Assembly: GCA_016936595.1 (NCBI GenBank)
Contig: JAFGXO010000070.1
Location: 1 to 36,010 of the forward strand
Reading direction: 5' to 3'
DNA length: 36,010 nt
Source of the DNA: Bacteroidales bacterium
GTDB taxonomy: Bacteria > Bacteroidota > Bacteroidia > Bacteroidales > JAFGUD01
Of the stretch, positions 15,685-24,626 are shown in pieces (position 1 is the stretch's first letter; each line of letters starts with the position of its first letter). Under the pieces are notes generated by a model that was not told the origin of the DNA, did not search any database, and saw nothing but the letters and a program-made list of their open reading frames with translations. The position numbers and the translations under genes were made by a program.

Positions 15685-17904
15685 CTACCTTAAAGCAAAA
15701 GGAATTTTAACAGTAAAACTTATATTTCTACCCATATTATAAAAGCCTAAATTTTTTAATGTTGAAAGATGATCATAATACAATTCATTTAACAAATTAT
15801 TAGCATTAAGCGAAAACAAGATATTTTGATTAGCAACTTTGTATTCCGCCCCAATTGAGGCATTTAGCAAAAAATATGCATCTGTTTCTGTTTCAAACAA
15901 TGCAGGTTTTTGTTGCGATTGGGCATAAACACCACCTACCTTAAAAAATACGTTTTGGAAAAATAATAACTCACTTTTTTGCAACTTTGTTTCAAACTTT
16001 AACTTATTATGCGGAATAAAAGGCAAATAAGTATTATCATCTTTTATACCAATCAAATACGAATAAGAAGTTTTAAAATCTAACCAATTAAATGGCAAAA
16101 AATCAGCCGAAACTTCTCCTCCATAGAGAGTAGAATTTGTTTGCGAATATCTAAAAATCTGACTTCCATTTGCCGAAAGCTCATCAGTTGGAGCTAAATA
16201 TATGTAATTAAAAATCCGGTTGTAAAAAATTGAAAAATCAAGCATAATGTGTTTTGTGTGAAAATGAGAACTAAAATCGGCTTCGTAATTTCGTTGAGAA
16301 TGCAAATTTATATTTCCTTGTTCATATCTTACCCCATGTACTCCATCTTGAGTTAATTCAGCCAAGTTTGGAGTTCTATATGCCGAAGCAACATTTGAAC
16401 GAAGTAAAATTTTATCACTTAATTGATAAGTTGCTCCAACAGAACCACTAAAATTATTATACATTGTATCAATAACCCTACTGTTAAGTTCAGCAATAGT
16501 GTTTACAAATCTAATATCGTATCTAACTCCTGCCTGAGTTTTTAATTTATCAAAAAATGAATGCTGAACTAATATGTATCCCGAAAAATCATTTACCGTA
16601 GCATCTGGTATCAAATCACTTGGAGCGCCATTATTTTTAACAACCTTGTTAGCTCCCTGAAAACCAACAATATATTCCGAGTTAATATTTGAAGGTAACA
16701 TCACCTGAAAATCATACGAAAAAGTATTCAAATTCATATTCACCATTTCAAAAGCCGGAGTAAAATTATCTGTTTGTAAACGCCTGTTATTTATTTGATA
16801 AGCAGCATTAAGCTTAATTTTATAACTTCCAAGAAATAATGTGTTTTTTGTTGAAATAATATGACTTGTTAAATCCTGATACCAAAATTCATTATTTCTG
16901 CTATTCATATCAATCAAAGAAATAACAGCAGGAACAGCCATTCCAAATTCAGGTTTATTAAAATCATAGTAAAACCTAAACAATCCAAAATTTTTATTTA
17001 TACCAATATTAGCTTTAAAGCTTTTTTCATTAAATCTGGTATTTGGAATAAAATCATTGTTTCCGTCTTTATAATCTTCGTGTGATTTAATTCCCGCTCT
17101 AAAGCCCCAAAAAAACTTATCATTACTGCCTTTAAGTCCAAAACTTGACACAGCACCCAGAGTATTAGAATGTAACTGTAAAGTATAATCTCCGATAATT
17201 TTTCCAACCGGAGCCGGTTTTTCTCGTAAAATATTTATCACTCCACCAACTGCATCGGAACCGTAGAGCAAGGAAGCCGGACCTTTGATAATTTCAACTC
17301 TATCAGCTCCAAATTCATCAACTAAAAAAGGGTGATTTTCAGAAAATTGAAAATTCTCCATTTTAATACCGTTATTTAACATAAGAATATTTGTCATTGA
17401 AAGTCCACGAATAACCGGTTTTGCAACTCCTGCTCCTTTAGCAATAATATCAACCCCTGGCACCGAAGAAACAGCCTCTAAAAAAGTAGGCGTTCCGGCT
17501 AAAGAAATATCATTTGAATTAACAAGTTCAATCTTTATAGCATTTTGATGCTGAGAGGAATAACTGCCTCCTGAAATTACAACCTGTTCGGCTTGCATAA
17601 CAGCTAATTCTAATTCAATATTTAGTTCTATGTCATCATTAGCCAGATAAATTGTTTTGATTTCTGTTTTATATCCTACAAAAGAAAATTGAATAGTTGT
17701 TTTTCCGTGAGGAAGATTTGCTATATTAAATTCGCCTTGAGCATCAGTCAAAGTTCCTTTATTTAATTCTGGGAAAAACACACTTGCAAAAGGCAGTGTT
17801 TTTCCGGTAGTGTTATCTATTACTGTACCTTTTATAGTAACTTGTGCAAAGTTTGCTTGAAAAAGAAAAGACAAAAGCACTAATATTAAATATAATTTTT
17901 TCAT
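15685..17904 (-). CDS. TonB-dependent outer-membrane receptor
   Basis: This outer-membrane active transporter is energised by TonB-ExbBD. In order: a signal peptide (about 1-20, ending ANFAQ); a carboxypeptidase-like regulatory domain (about 22-105, TIKGTVIDNTTGKTLPFASV); the plug domain (about 115-230, with PGVDIIAKGAG, VIRGLSM and RVEIIKGPASLLYGSDAVGGVINI-type signatures); then a 22-strand barrel ending in alternating Phe/Val residues. At 739 aa it is in the size range of metal, haem or siderophore receptors and smaller than SusC-type glycan receptors; no SusD partner is nearby. The gene lies 96 bases after a Fur-family regulator gene, so metal (zinc or iron) uptake is inferred. A -7 box inside an inverted repeat is just upstream. 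I cannot name the substrate. Confidence 0.9.
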   Translation of the reverse strand: MKKLYLILVLLSFLFQANFAQVTIKGTVIDNTTGKTLPFASVFFPELNKGTLTDAQGEFNIANLPHGKTTIQFSFVGYKTEIKTIYLANDDIELNIELELAVMQAEQVVISGGSYSSQHQNAIKIELVNSNDISLAGTPTFLEAVSSVPGVDIIAKGAGVAKPVIRGLSMTNILMLNNGIKMENFQFSENHPFLVDEFGADRVEIIKGPASLLYGSDAVGGVINILREKPAPVGKIIGDYTLQLHSNTLGAVSSFGLKGSNDKFFWGFRAGIKSHEDYKDGNNDFIPNTRFNEKSFKANIGINKNFGLFRFYYDFNKPEFGMAVPAVISLIDMNSRNNEFWYQDLTSHIISTKNTLFLGSYKIKLNAAYQINNRRLQTDNFTPAFEMVNMNLNTFSYDFQVMLPSNINSEYIVGFQGANKVVKNNGAPSDLIPDATVNDFSGYILVQHSFFDKLKTQAGVRYDIRFVNTIAELNSRVIDTMYNNFSGSVGATYQLSDKILLRSNVASAYRTPNLAELTQDGVHGVRYEQGNINLHSQRNYEADFSSHFHTKHIMLDFSIFYNRIFNYIYLAPTDELSANGSQIFRYSQTNSTLYGGEVSADFLPFNWLDFKTSYSYLIGIKDDNTYLPFIPHNKLKFETKLQKSELLFFQNVFFKVGGVYAQSQQKPALFETETDAYFLLNASIGAEYKVANQNILFSLNANNLLNELYYDHLSTLKNLGFYNMGRNISFTVKIPFALR

Positions 17905-17921
17905 AATTTTTTCAATATTTC

Positions 17922-17944
17922 ATAACCTGCAAACATAAGGTTAT
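17922..17944 (-). promoter_or_regulatory. Inverted repeat around a -7 box upstream of the TonB receptor gene
   Basis: ATAACCT (17922-17928) and AGGTTAT (17938-17944) form a perfect 7-9-7 inverted repeat. Its 9-base centre holds most of a minus-strand TATGTTTG (17937-17930), a match to the -7 consensus. This could be an operator over the promoter. I see no well-spaced TTG upstream, so the promoter reading is uncertain. Confidence 0.4.
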
Positions 17945-18000
17945 ATGTAATTATTTATTAAAAGTTTATTAACAATACAATATCAAACAAGCTTAATGTT

Positions 18001-18405
18001 TTATTTTAGATTGCATTTATCACAAAGTCCTTTTATAATTACTTCAGTTTCTTGTATATAAAAACCATCAGGTAATTTTGGCGATGTTACTGGAATTTCG
18101 TCCATACATTTTACCGCACCGCATTGGTAACAATAAAAATGAGCATGATGAACTTTTAATGTGATAGAATTATCTAAAGCATATTTAACCACTTGATTAT
18201 CAACAACTATCTTATGAATAATGTTTTTATCTAACAAGGTTTTAAAAGACCTGTAAAACGTTGTTCGGTCAAATTTTTCATCAAGTTTTTCTTTTATCTC
18301 ATTTTCGGATAAAGCATTTTTTGATTCGGCAATGGTTGAAATTATTCCTTGCCGACAAGGCGTAAATTTCAAATCTATTTCGTGTAATATTTGTTTTGGT
18401 TTCAT
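18001..18405 (-). CDS. Fur-family metalloregulator, probably Zur-like
   Basis: This 134 aa repressor has the Fur layout. An N-terminal winged helix (about 1-80) carries the recognition segment DRTTFYRSFKTLLDKNII (about 46-63). The C-terminal metal-binding and dimerisation domain has HHAH (86-89), Cys92 and Cys95, Cys100, and a second CxxC pair at Cys128/Cys131. The two CxxC pairs form the structural zinc site of this family. Which metal it senses cannot be read with certainty. The short domain, the extra Cys100 and the operator sequence make a zinc-type regulator my best guess, with Fur or another member as alternatives. Two identical palindromes overlap its own promoter, so autoregulation is likely. 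The next gene downstream is a TonB receptor, the expected type of target. Confidence 0.88.
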   Translation of the reverse strand: MKPKQILHEIDLKFTPCRQGIISTIAESKNALSENEIKEKLDEKFDRTTFYRSFKTLLDKNIIHKIVVDNQVVKYALDNSITLKVHHAHFYCYQCGAVKCMDEIPVTSPKLPDGFYIQETEVIIKGLCDKCNLK

Positions 18406-18430
18406 GAAAAAAATAAATAAAATCCACTAA

Positions 18431-18445
18431 TGCAACAATGTTGCA
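18431..18445. promoter_or_regulatory. Operator 1: perfect 7-1-7 palindrome
   Basis: TGCAACA-A-TGTTGCA is a perfect 7-1-7 inverted repeat, the standard operator geometry for Fur-family dimers. Read on the minus strand it overlaps the end of the -7 box and covers the expected transcription start of the regulator gene. Its centre is 38 bases from an identical copy. Confidence 0.8.
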
Positions 18446-18473
18446 AAGATAAACTAAAAAACAACAATTGCAA
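18444..18473 (-). promoter_or_regulatory. Promoter of the Fur-family regulator gene
   Basis: On the minus strand TTG (18473-18471) is followed after 19 bases by TATCTTTG (18451-18444), an excellent match to the Bacteroidota promoter. The -33 element lies inside operator 2 and the -7 box touches operator 1. The start codon lies about 40 bases downstream. Confidence 0.65.
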
Positions 18474-18483
18474 CAATGTTGCA
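18469..18483. promoter_or_regulatory. Operator 2: second copy of the 7-1-7 palindrome
   Basis: This is identical to the copy at 18431-18445 over all 15 bases and covers the -33 element of the regulator promoter. It is 22 bases after the stop codon of the Ig-like lipoprotein gene on the same strand. Confidence 0.8.
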
Positions 18484-18505
18484 TTATTTTTTTTTAAACC
18501 AATTT

Positions 18506-21223
18506 TTATTGAGGCAAGGACAAATCCCAAATAACCTTTTCTTGCACGCCTTTTGAGAGGTTAATTTTTGTTTTGTAAACGAAAACTTTTTCGGATTGCA
18601 GGTGTTTCAGATAATTTCCGGTATCCCAATAATCGTTATTATTTTTATCATAAAACATTTTAAGCGTGTATGTTCCGGGCAAAAACATTGGATCTTTTAG
18701 TGTTTTATTAGAATTAAAAGTTGTTCGCCTGTAAACATCTCCGTTTTGGTCTTCAATAATCAAAATCATTTTGCCGGCAGGTAAACTATAAAACACACTT
18801 GTATCAATAGTAACAGAATCAAGGGCAGCCCAAATATTCTTAATATTTAAATAAACAGAGGCAAAATCATCGGCAGAAAAAACCTCAAAAGAATATTTGG
18901 CCGAATCGCTTACATTGCCATACAAATCAATTAGTGCGGCACTATCAACTACTAATTCGTATTTTTTAGAAGAAGTAAAACTTGCCTTAAAATTCAAATT
19001 TCTTATTTTATTATCATCGGTAGAAATAATAAAATCCACAGGGCGTTTTAATTTCAAGTCGATTTCTCTGCCTACAATTTGAGTATTGTTATCTGCAATG
19101 CGTTCAACTTTTAGAGCTAAAGTATCCGAAATCCAAATAGTATCATTGTGTTGATTAATGTCAAAATATGAAATTCTAACTCTCATTGTATTTAACCTTA
19201 AAACCCGTTGATTAATTATACTAATAAGCATTGTATCTTTAGTTGGGCTCAAAGTTAATGTGTTCCATTTTTTAACTGGGTTAAACGACAAAAGTTCCAC
19301 TTCGGGCGTTTCAAAAAACGGTTTTTTAAAACCAAGAAGAATTTTACTTCTTAAGTACCTTCTTTCATAAGTGATTTTTTGTCTATCAAAAACAAAAACA
19401 CTTTTTATAGTATCGTCAAAGTATAAATTTTGATTGTCAATATTTTTTAAGTCAACAAAATTTACAGCGATATCTAAAGTGTCTTTATCAATTAATCTTG
19501 AATTTTGAAGTACAATTTTTAGTTGATTTTTATATCTTTTCACATAGTAGTCAGATTGATTAAAATCAAGAATATTTAACTTAAAATTTGACGGAATATT
19601 TTTAGAAAAAACAAGCAAAATTGTGTCTTGAGTTAGTCTTTGCTTTTTAGTTATTTTTTGATGAGTAACTGAAAGTTTAAATGATTTTGAAATATTTTGT
19701 ATTTGATTGAAAAAGAATAAGTTATCATAATCTACCGTAAACTTTAAAGTATCCAACAGAGCAAGCGAATGATTAGTTATTTTGCAAAAAACAGTGTCAT
19801 TCGCAGCAGATTTTGTCCAAATAATAGGAATATCTGTTTCGTTATAATTTTCAAAATTAACAAAAAATGTTTCAACAATAGGTCGGCTAAAAATAAAGAC
19901 TAAACTATCGTATTCGGGTCTAATAACACTAATAAGTTGTTTTTTTTCGTCAACAACAACCGTATCAACTAATTCAAACAAATGTATTTTTGAAGTATCA
20001 ATTTGTTTAATTAAACTTTTAGGAACAACAGTAAAAGGTTCGTAAACACTAATACTGTTTTTCAAAGAATTTATTTTTAAAGGAAGAGTATCTGAGGTGT
20101 AATCATAATCAAAAAAAGAAATTGTATCATTTACAACAACCGTATCATTATCATAATATTTTGCTATAAATTGTAGAGTATCAGCCGTAAAAATTTCCTT
20201 ATTAGTAAACCAAAAATATATAGAATCACCCGACAAAAAAGTTTCGGTTTTATATTCAAAATATTGGCTTGATGCTAAATCAAAAGGTTGAATTTCAATA
20301 TAATTATTTATAAGAGGTTTTACAAAAAACAATTTTATTAAGCCTTTAGTTTGTCTAACTAACCTTTTAACCTCCTGATTAGCACTACCCTCAGTAAACA
20401 TATATAATTTTAAATTATCAGGGTAATATTCAGTTAATTTATTTACTTTGATAGAATCAACCATTAAAGTATCTAAAATAGTATCAATCAGCGGATTAAC
20501 AACAACAGTACCGGAGTCAAGAGTGTCATAAGTTGTAATAATTTTAAACCAAGGAACAATTAAAGAATCTTCAAAAGCAATACGATTTTCGTCATCATTA
20601 TAAATAAAATTACCATTAAAATCATCAAGGGCAAATATTTTGTAATTTCTAACACCAATTCTTGAAATTTTAAAATTCCCGGAAGAATCGGTTTTAGTAA
20701 CGTAAAGAGGCAACTGTTTAAACGGGATAGAATCAGATAAATCGGCATATAGAAAAACAGCTACATCTTTCATTGGCTCAAACGAATAGGCATCAACAAC
20801 CTGCCCTGAAACCTGGTGGTAATCTATGCTATCATAGGTTGAAAAAACGTAGTCAAAATTTTTAACTGTATTTCCTTCATGTAAATCAACAATTGAATTC
20901 CCAAAATTAAAAGTATATGTAACACTATCGAGTAAAGGTTCTTTTAAACTAATAATTAGCTTTCTGCGAGCAACTTTAAACTTCGGTTTTTCGGCAAAGG
21001 GAGGAGAAGAAAAAAAGTCAAGATCAATATTTTTAGTAACAATAAATTCACTAAATTTAATTTCAATTTTTTGTTGGGTAAAATTTGTGTCATTTAAAGC
21101 AGGATAACTACTAATAATTTTAGGAGGAATAGTATCTACAGGACCACCAGTAAGAGGTTGATTTTGCTGAGCGCAAGAAAAAAACAAATAAAACAGTAAA
21201 AATATAACAAGTCCTTTTTTCAT
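18506..21223 (-). CDS. Large Ig-like-domain lipoprotein
   Basis: This 905 aa envelope lipoprotein has a hydrophobic signal ending FFSC, the likely lipid anchor, followed by AQQNQPLTGGPVD. An SbsA-type Ig-like domain (Big_5) spans about 30-125, starting DTIPPKIISSYPALNDTNF. A carboxypeptidase-regulatory-like beta domain lies at about 135-215 (SGQVVDAYSFEPMKDVAVFLY). A long beta-rich middle follows, and then a final module with FLPGTYTLKMFYDKNNNDYWDTG. Related proteins are widespread in Bacteroidota, with no defined function that I know. I chose the ATG at 21223 over the GTG 21 bases upstream because the signal sequence begins there. It follows lpxA on the same strand with an 84-base gap, so it may belong to the lipid A operon. 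It ends just before operator 2 of the regulator gene. Confidence 0.82.
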   Translation of the reverse strand: MKKGLVIFLLFYLFFSCAQQNQPLTGGPVDTIPPKIISSYPALNDTNFTQQKIEIKFSEFIVTKNIDLDFFSSPPFAEKPKFKVARRKLIISLKEPLLDSVTYTFNFGNSIVDLHEGNTVKNFDYVFSTYDSIDYHQVSGQVVDAYSFEPMKDVAVFLYADLSDSIPFKQLPLYVTKTDSSGNFKISRIGVRNYKIFALDDFNGNFIYNDDENRIAFEDSLIVPWFKIITTYDTLDSGTVVVNPLIDTILDTLMVDSIKVNKLTEYYPDNLKLYMFTEGSANQEVKRLVRQTKGLIKLFFVKPLINNYIEIQPFDLASSQYFEYKTETFLSGDSIYFWFTNKEIFTADTLQFIAKYYDNDTVVVNDTISFFDYDYTSDTLPLKINSLKNSISVYEPFTVVPKSLIKQIDTSKIHLFELVDTVVVDEKKQLISVIRPEYDSLVFIFSRPIVETFFVNFENYNETDIPIIWTKSAANDTVFCKITNHSLALLDTLKFTVDYDNLFFFNQIQNISKSFKLSVTHQKITKKQRLTQDTILLVFSKNIPSNFKLNILDFNQSDYYVKRYKNQLKIVLQNSRLIDKDTLDIAVNFVDLKNIDNQNLYFDDTIKSVFVFDRQKITYERRYLRSKILLGFKKPFFETPEVELLSFNPVKKWNTLTLSPTKDTMLISIINQRVLRLNTMRVRISYFDINQHNDTIWISDTLALKVERIADNNTQIVGREIDLKLKRPVDFIISTDDNKIRNLNFKASFTSSKKYELVVDSAALIDLYGNVSDSAKYSFEVFSADDFASVYLNIKNIWAALDSVTIDTSVFYSLPAGKMILIIEDQNGDVYRRTTFNSNKTLKDPMFLPGTYTLKMFYDKNNNDYWDTGNYLKHLQSEKVFVYKTKINLSKGVQEKVIWDLSLPQ

Positions 21224-21307
21224 TATAATCGTATTACCCCGCACTTTAATAACAAAAAAACAGATTAAAATTTTACAATAAAAATTTCAATCTATTTTTT
21301 AGCAATT

Positions 21308-22087
21308 TTATTTAATATTGTAACCCTTAATTAATCCTCTGTCAGAGTTTTGAACAAAATGAAGTATTTTTTGAATCTCGTCAGAATCAGGAAATTGTTT
21401 TATTTTATCGATGGCATTAGATAAATTTAGCTTGCTCTGAAACATTATTCTATAAACATCTTGAATTAAGTGAATTTGTTCATTTGAGAAACCTCTGCGT
21501 CGTAACCCAATTGAATTAACGCCAACGTAAGCGAGGGGGTCGTGAGCAGCAGTTACAAAAGGTGGCACATCTTGCCTAACTTTTGTTCCTCCGGAAACCA
21601 TCACATGTGCTCCTATTTTAACAAATTGATGAACCAAAACAGACCCTGAAAGAATAGCAAAATCATCAACAACAACCTCGCCGGCTAATTGAGAATTGTT
21701 TACTAAAATACAACTGTTCCCAACCACACAATCGTGAGCAATATGCGAATAAGCCATAATTAAACAATTGTTTCCCACAACAGTTTTTCCTTTGGCAACA
21801 GTTCCTCTGTTTATCGTAACAGCCTCTCTAATAGTGGTATTGTTGCCAATTTCAGCAGTAGTAATTTCTCCGTTAAATTTTAAATCTTGGGGAATAGCAG
21901 AAACAACAGCAGCCGGGAAAATTCTGCAATTTTTTCCAATTCTTGCACCGTCCATAATTACAGAATTAGGACCAATCCAAGAATCGTCACCAATAACAAC
22001 ATCGCCATAAATAGACGCAAATGGTTCTACTGTTACATTATTACCTATTTTTGCATCGGGATGTATATAAGCTAAATTGCTAATCAT
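21308..22087 (-). CDS. lpxA: UDP-N-acetylglucosamine acyltransferase
   Basis: This enzyme moves a 3-hydroxyacyl chain from acyl carrier protein to the 3-OH of UDP-GlcNAc, the first step of lipid A synthesis. The protein is a left-handed beta helix of hexapeptide repeats (I/V-G-x4; about residues 8-180) with the catalytic His118 in HIAHDC. The C-terminal helical region begins at about 195 (GLRRRGFSNEQI). The length of 259 aa is normal. It starts 2 bases after lpxC-fabZ, the standard gene order in this phylum, so translation is probably coupled. Confidence 0.97.
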   Translation of the reverse strand: MISNLAYIHPDAKIGNNVTVEPFASIYGDVVIGDDSWIGPNSVIMDGARIGKNCRIFPAAVVSAIPQDLKFNGEITTAEIGNNTTIREAVTINRGTVAKGKTVVGNNCLIMAYSHIAHDCVVGNSCILVNNSQLAGEVVVDDFAILSGSVLVHQFVKIGAHVMVSGGTKVRQDVPPFVTAAHDPLAYVGVNSIGLRRRGFSNEQIHLIQDVYRIMFQSKLNLSNAIDKIKQFPDSDEIQKILHFVQNSDRGLIKGYNIK

Positions 22088-22089
22088 AA

Positions 22090-23484
22090 TTATTTGTTTT
22101 TAACAATTTGTGCAGTAAAATCGCCTTCGCACGCTATTTCTTGTCCAACAAAAGCTTCGCCATGCATAGTTACAATCCCTCTTTTCATTGGAGCGATAAA
22201 AGTACATCTAAAAATCAATGTATCGCCGGGAATAACTTTACGTTTAAATTTTACTTTATCGATTTTTAAAAAATATGTTGAATATTTAGAAGGATCATCA
22301 ACACCGGAAAGCACTAAAATACCTCCGGTTTGAGCAATTGCCTCAACTATTAGAACGCCGGGCATAACAGGTTCGTCGGGGAAATGTCCTACAAAAAAAG
22401 GTTCATTCATGGTTACATTTTTAACAGCAATAATGCTGTTGTCGGTAACTTCTATTGCTTTATCAACCAACAAAAAAGGCGGACGATGTGGTAACAATTT
22501 TTTAATTTGATTAATATTTGCAAAAGGAGGAGCATTCAAATCAACTTCGGGAATATTTCCTTTTATTTTTCGTTTTTTAATTTCTTGACGAATTATTTTA
22601 GCAAATTCAATATTTGATGCGTGCCCAGGACGAGTTGCTAATATTTTACCTTTTACCGGCATTCCAACCAAGGCAAAATCTCCAATTAAATCTAAAAGTT
22701 TATGACGTGCGGGTTCATTTCTAAAAATCAAATCTTTTTCATTCAAAATACCTTGATCAATGGCTTTTACACGAGGTTTGTTAAATTTATCGGCAAGGCG
22801 GTTAAGCTCGTCTTGAGTAACACCTTTTTCAATAATAACTAATGCGTTATCTAAACTGCCTCCTTTTATTAAATTATTTTCTAACAGAAATTCTAATTCC
22901 CGAAGAAAAACAAAAGTTTTAGCCGAAGCAATTTCGCTTGCATAATCGCCAATATGATCAAGAGTAGCGTATTGATGTCCAAGAACAGCAGAATGATAGT
23001 CAATCATAACGTTAACAGAAAATTCGTCATCAGGAAAAGTCATTATTTCAATGCCTTTATCCTCATCGGAATAATGAAAAGATTTTTTTATCTCAAAAAA
23101 TTCTTTTTCAGCATTTTGTTCAACTAAGCCTACTCTTAAGATTTCATCAACAAAAGGTTTTGAGTTTCCGGAGAGTATTGGAGTTTCAACTGCATCAATT
23201 TCAACAATAAGATTATCAATACCTAAACCGTAAACGGCAGACATAACATGTTCAACAGTTACAACACGAGCCCCATTTTTTTCAATAGTTGTACTTCGAG
23301 CAGTGTCAACAACATTTTCAACAAGTGCCTCAACAGACGGTTGTCCTTCGAGGTCTATTCTTTTAAATTTTATTCCATGATTTTCGGGGGCAGGTTTAAA
23401 CGTTAAATGTGCAAATACACCCGTGTGTAAACCTTCGCCTTCAAAATTTAAAGGTCGTGCTATTGTTTTTTGTTTCTCAGCCAT
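22090..23484 (-). CDS. lpxC-fabZ: Bifunctional LpxC deacetylase / FabZ dehydratase
   Basis: This is a natural fusion typical of Bacteroidota. Residues 1 to about 310 are LpxC, the zinc deacetylase that removes acetate from UDP-3-O-acyl-GlcNAc, the committed lipid A step. Zinc ligands are His79 (EHVMSA), His261 and Asp265 (RHKLLDLIGD); a conserved His288 lies in GHASN. Residues from about 322 to 464 are FabZ, the (3R)-hydroxyacyl-ACP dehydratase of fatty acid synthesis, with LLPHRPPFLLVD, catalytic His367 in GHFPDEPVMPG, and Glu381. The 464 aa length equals the two domains with a short linker. The fusion ties lipid A and phospholipid precursor flow to one gene. It follows lpxD by 93 bases and precedes lpxA by 2. 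Confidence 0.97.
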   Translation of the reverse strand: MAEKQKTIARPLNFEGEGLHTGVFAHLTFKPAPENHGIKFKRIDLEGQPSVEALVENVVDTARSTTIEKNGARVVTVEHVMSAVYGLGIDNLIVEIDAVETPILSGNSKPFVDEILRVGLVEQNAEKEFFEIKKSFHYSDEDKGIEIMTFPDDEFSVNVMIDYHSAVLGHQYATLDHIGDYASEIASAKTFVFLRELEFLLENNLIKGGSLDNALVIIEKGVTQDELNRLADKFNKPRVKAIDQGILNEKDLIFRNEPARHKLLDLIGDFALVGMPVKGKILATRPGHASNIEFAKIIRQEIKKRKIKGNIPEVDLNAPPFANINQIKKLLPHRPPFLLVDKAIEVTDNSIIAVKNVTMNEPFFVGHFPDEPVMPGVLIVEAIAQTGGILVLSGVDDPSKYSTYFLKIDKVKFKRKVIPGDTLIFRCTFIAPMKRGIVTMHGEAFVGQEIACEGDFTAQIVKNK

Positions 23485-23577
23485 AAAAACAAATTATTTA
23501 GTTTAAAATTGCGACGAAAATAGTTAAAATATGTTTAAACAAAAAAACGGACATGTATATCTCTAATTATCTTTATC

Positions 23578-24621
23578 TTACAATTTTTGTTTTAGTTTTT
23601 CAAGTTCATTTTTAAGTTCAATAATGTCATTACGAAAATCGGGTAAATTTTTGAATACAGAATATGAGCGATGAAATTTTGACAATTCAAAAGCCGGCGA
23701 ACCAAGCAATGTTGTTTTTTCTTTTGTAACAGCCTTTACAACCCCTGCTTGAGCTCCTACATTAGTATTATTTGCAATTTTAACATGCCCAACAAATCCT
23801 GCTTGCCCTCCAATTAAACAATTTTTACCAATTTTTGTAGATCCGGCAACACCTGTTTGAGCTGCAATTACCGTGTTTTCACCTATTTCAACATTATGGG
23901 CTATTTGTATTAAATTGTCGAGTTTTACTCCTTTTTTTATTACTGTTGCTCCAAGAGTTGCCCTGTCTATTGAGGCATTTGAGCCAATTTCAACATCATC
24001 TTCGATAATAACATTTCCAATTTGATGTATTTTTAAAAAAGTTCCATCTTTTTGAGGAGCAAAGCCAAAACCATCTCCCCCAATCACTGTACCCGAATGA
24101 ATAATGCAATTTTTTCCGATGATACAATCCTGATAAATTTTAACTCCGGGATATATTATCGTATTGTCGCCAATTTGTACATTTTCGCCTATATAAACTT
24201 GCGGATATATTTTTACTTTATCTCCTATAGAGGCATTTGTTGCTACATAAGAAAAAGAACCTATAAAAACTTCGTTACCAAGTATTGCAGATTTACTAAC
24301 AAAAGCTATTTCTTCAATACCAACCCTATCTATGTTTCGTAATTTTTGATAAATATCTACTAATATAGCAAAGGCTTTATAGGCATCATCAACTACAATT
24401 AAAGTTGGCGTTACTTTTTTATCGGGCACAGAATCCTTATTAATTAAAACAACCGAAGCAGAAGTAGAATACAAATAATTTTCGTATGCCGGATTAGCAA
24501 GAAAACTTAAAGACCCTGATTTTGCTTCTTGTATTTTGGATATTGTAATAACTTTTTCGTTAGGATTTCCTATTACCTGCCCTGATAATAAATCAGCTAT
24601 TGATTTTGCTGTATATTCCAT
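23578..24621 (-). CDS. lpxD: UDP-3-O-acylglucosamine N-acyltransferase
   Basis: This is the third lipid A enzyme, adding an N-linked 3-hydroxyacyl chain to the product of LpxC. An N-terminal uridine-binding domain (about 1-100, [12 protein letters not shown]) precedes hexapeptide repeats of the left-handed beta helix, with catalytic His242 in [11 protein letters not shown]-terminal helix (about 325-347) ends the protein. The length is 347 aa from the ATG at 24621. The same frame stays open for 42 codons upstream, but that extension overlaps the end of the aminopeptidase gene and does not look like LpxD, so I reject it. The gene starts 5 bases after the aminopeptidase stop. Confidence 0.95.
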   Translation of the reverse strand: MEYTAKSIADLLSGQVIGNPNEKVITISKIQEAKSGSLSFLANPAYENYLYSTSASVVLINKDSVPDKKVTPTLIVVDDAYKAFAILVDIYQKLRNIDRVGIEEIAFVSKSAILGNEVFIGSFSYVATNASIGDKVKIYPQVYIGENVQIGDNTIIYPGVKIYQDCIIGKNCIIHSGTVIGGDGFGFAPQKDGTFLKIHQIGNVIIEDDVEIGSNASIDRATLGATVIKKGVKLDNLIQIAHNVEIGENTVIAAQTGVAGSTKIGKNCLIGGQAGFVGHVKIANNTNVGAQAGVVKAVTKEKTTLLGSPAFELSKFHRSYSVFKNLPDFRNDIIELKNELEKLKQKL

Positions 24622-24626
24622 AAAAT

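Noticed and set aside
21224-21244. GTG start 7 codons upstream for the Ig-like lipoprotein
   Set aside because: The ATG at 21223 begins directly at a normal lipoprotein signal (MKKG plus hydrophobic core); the extension would place extra residues before it.
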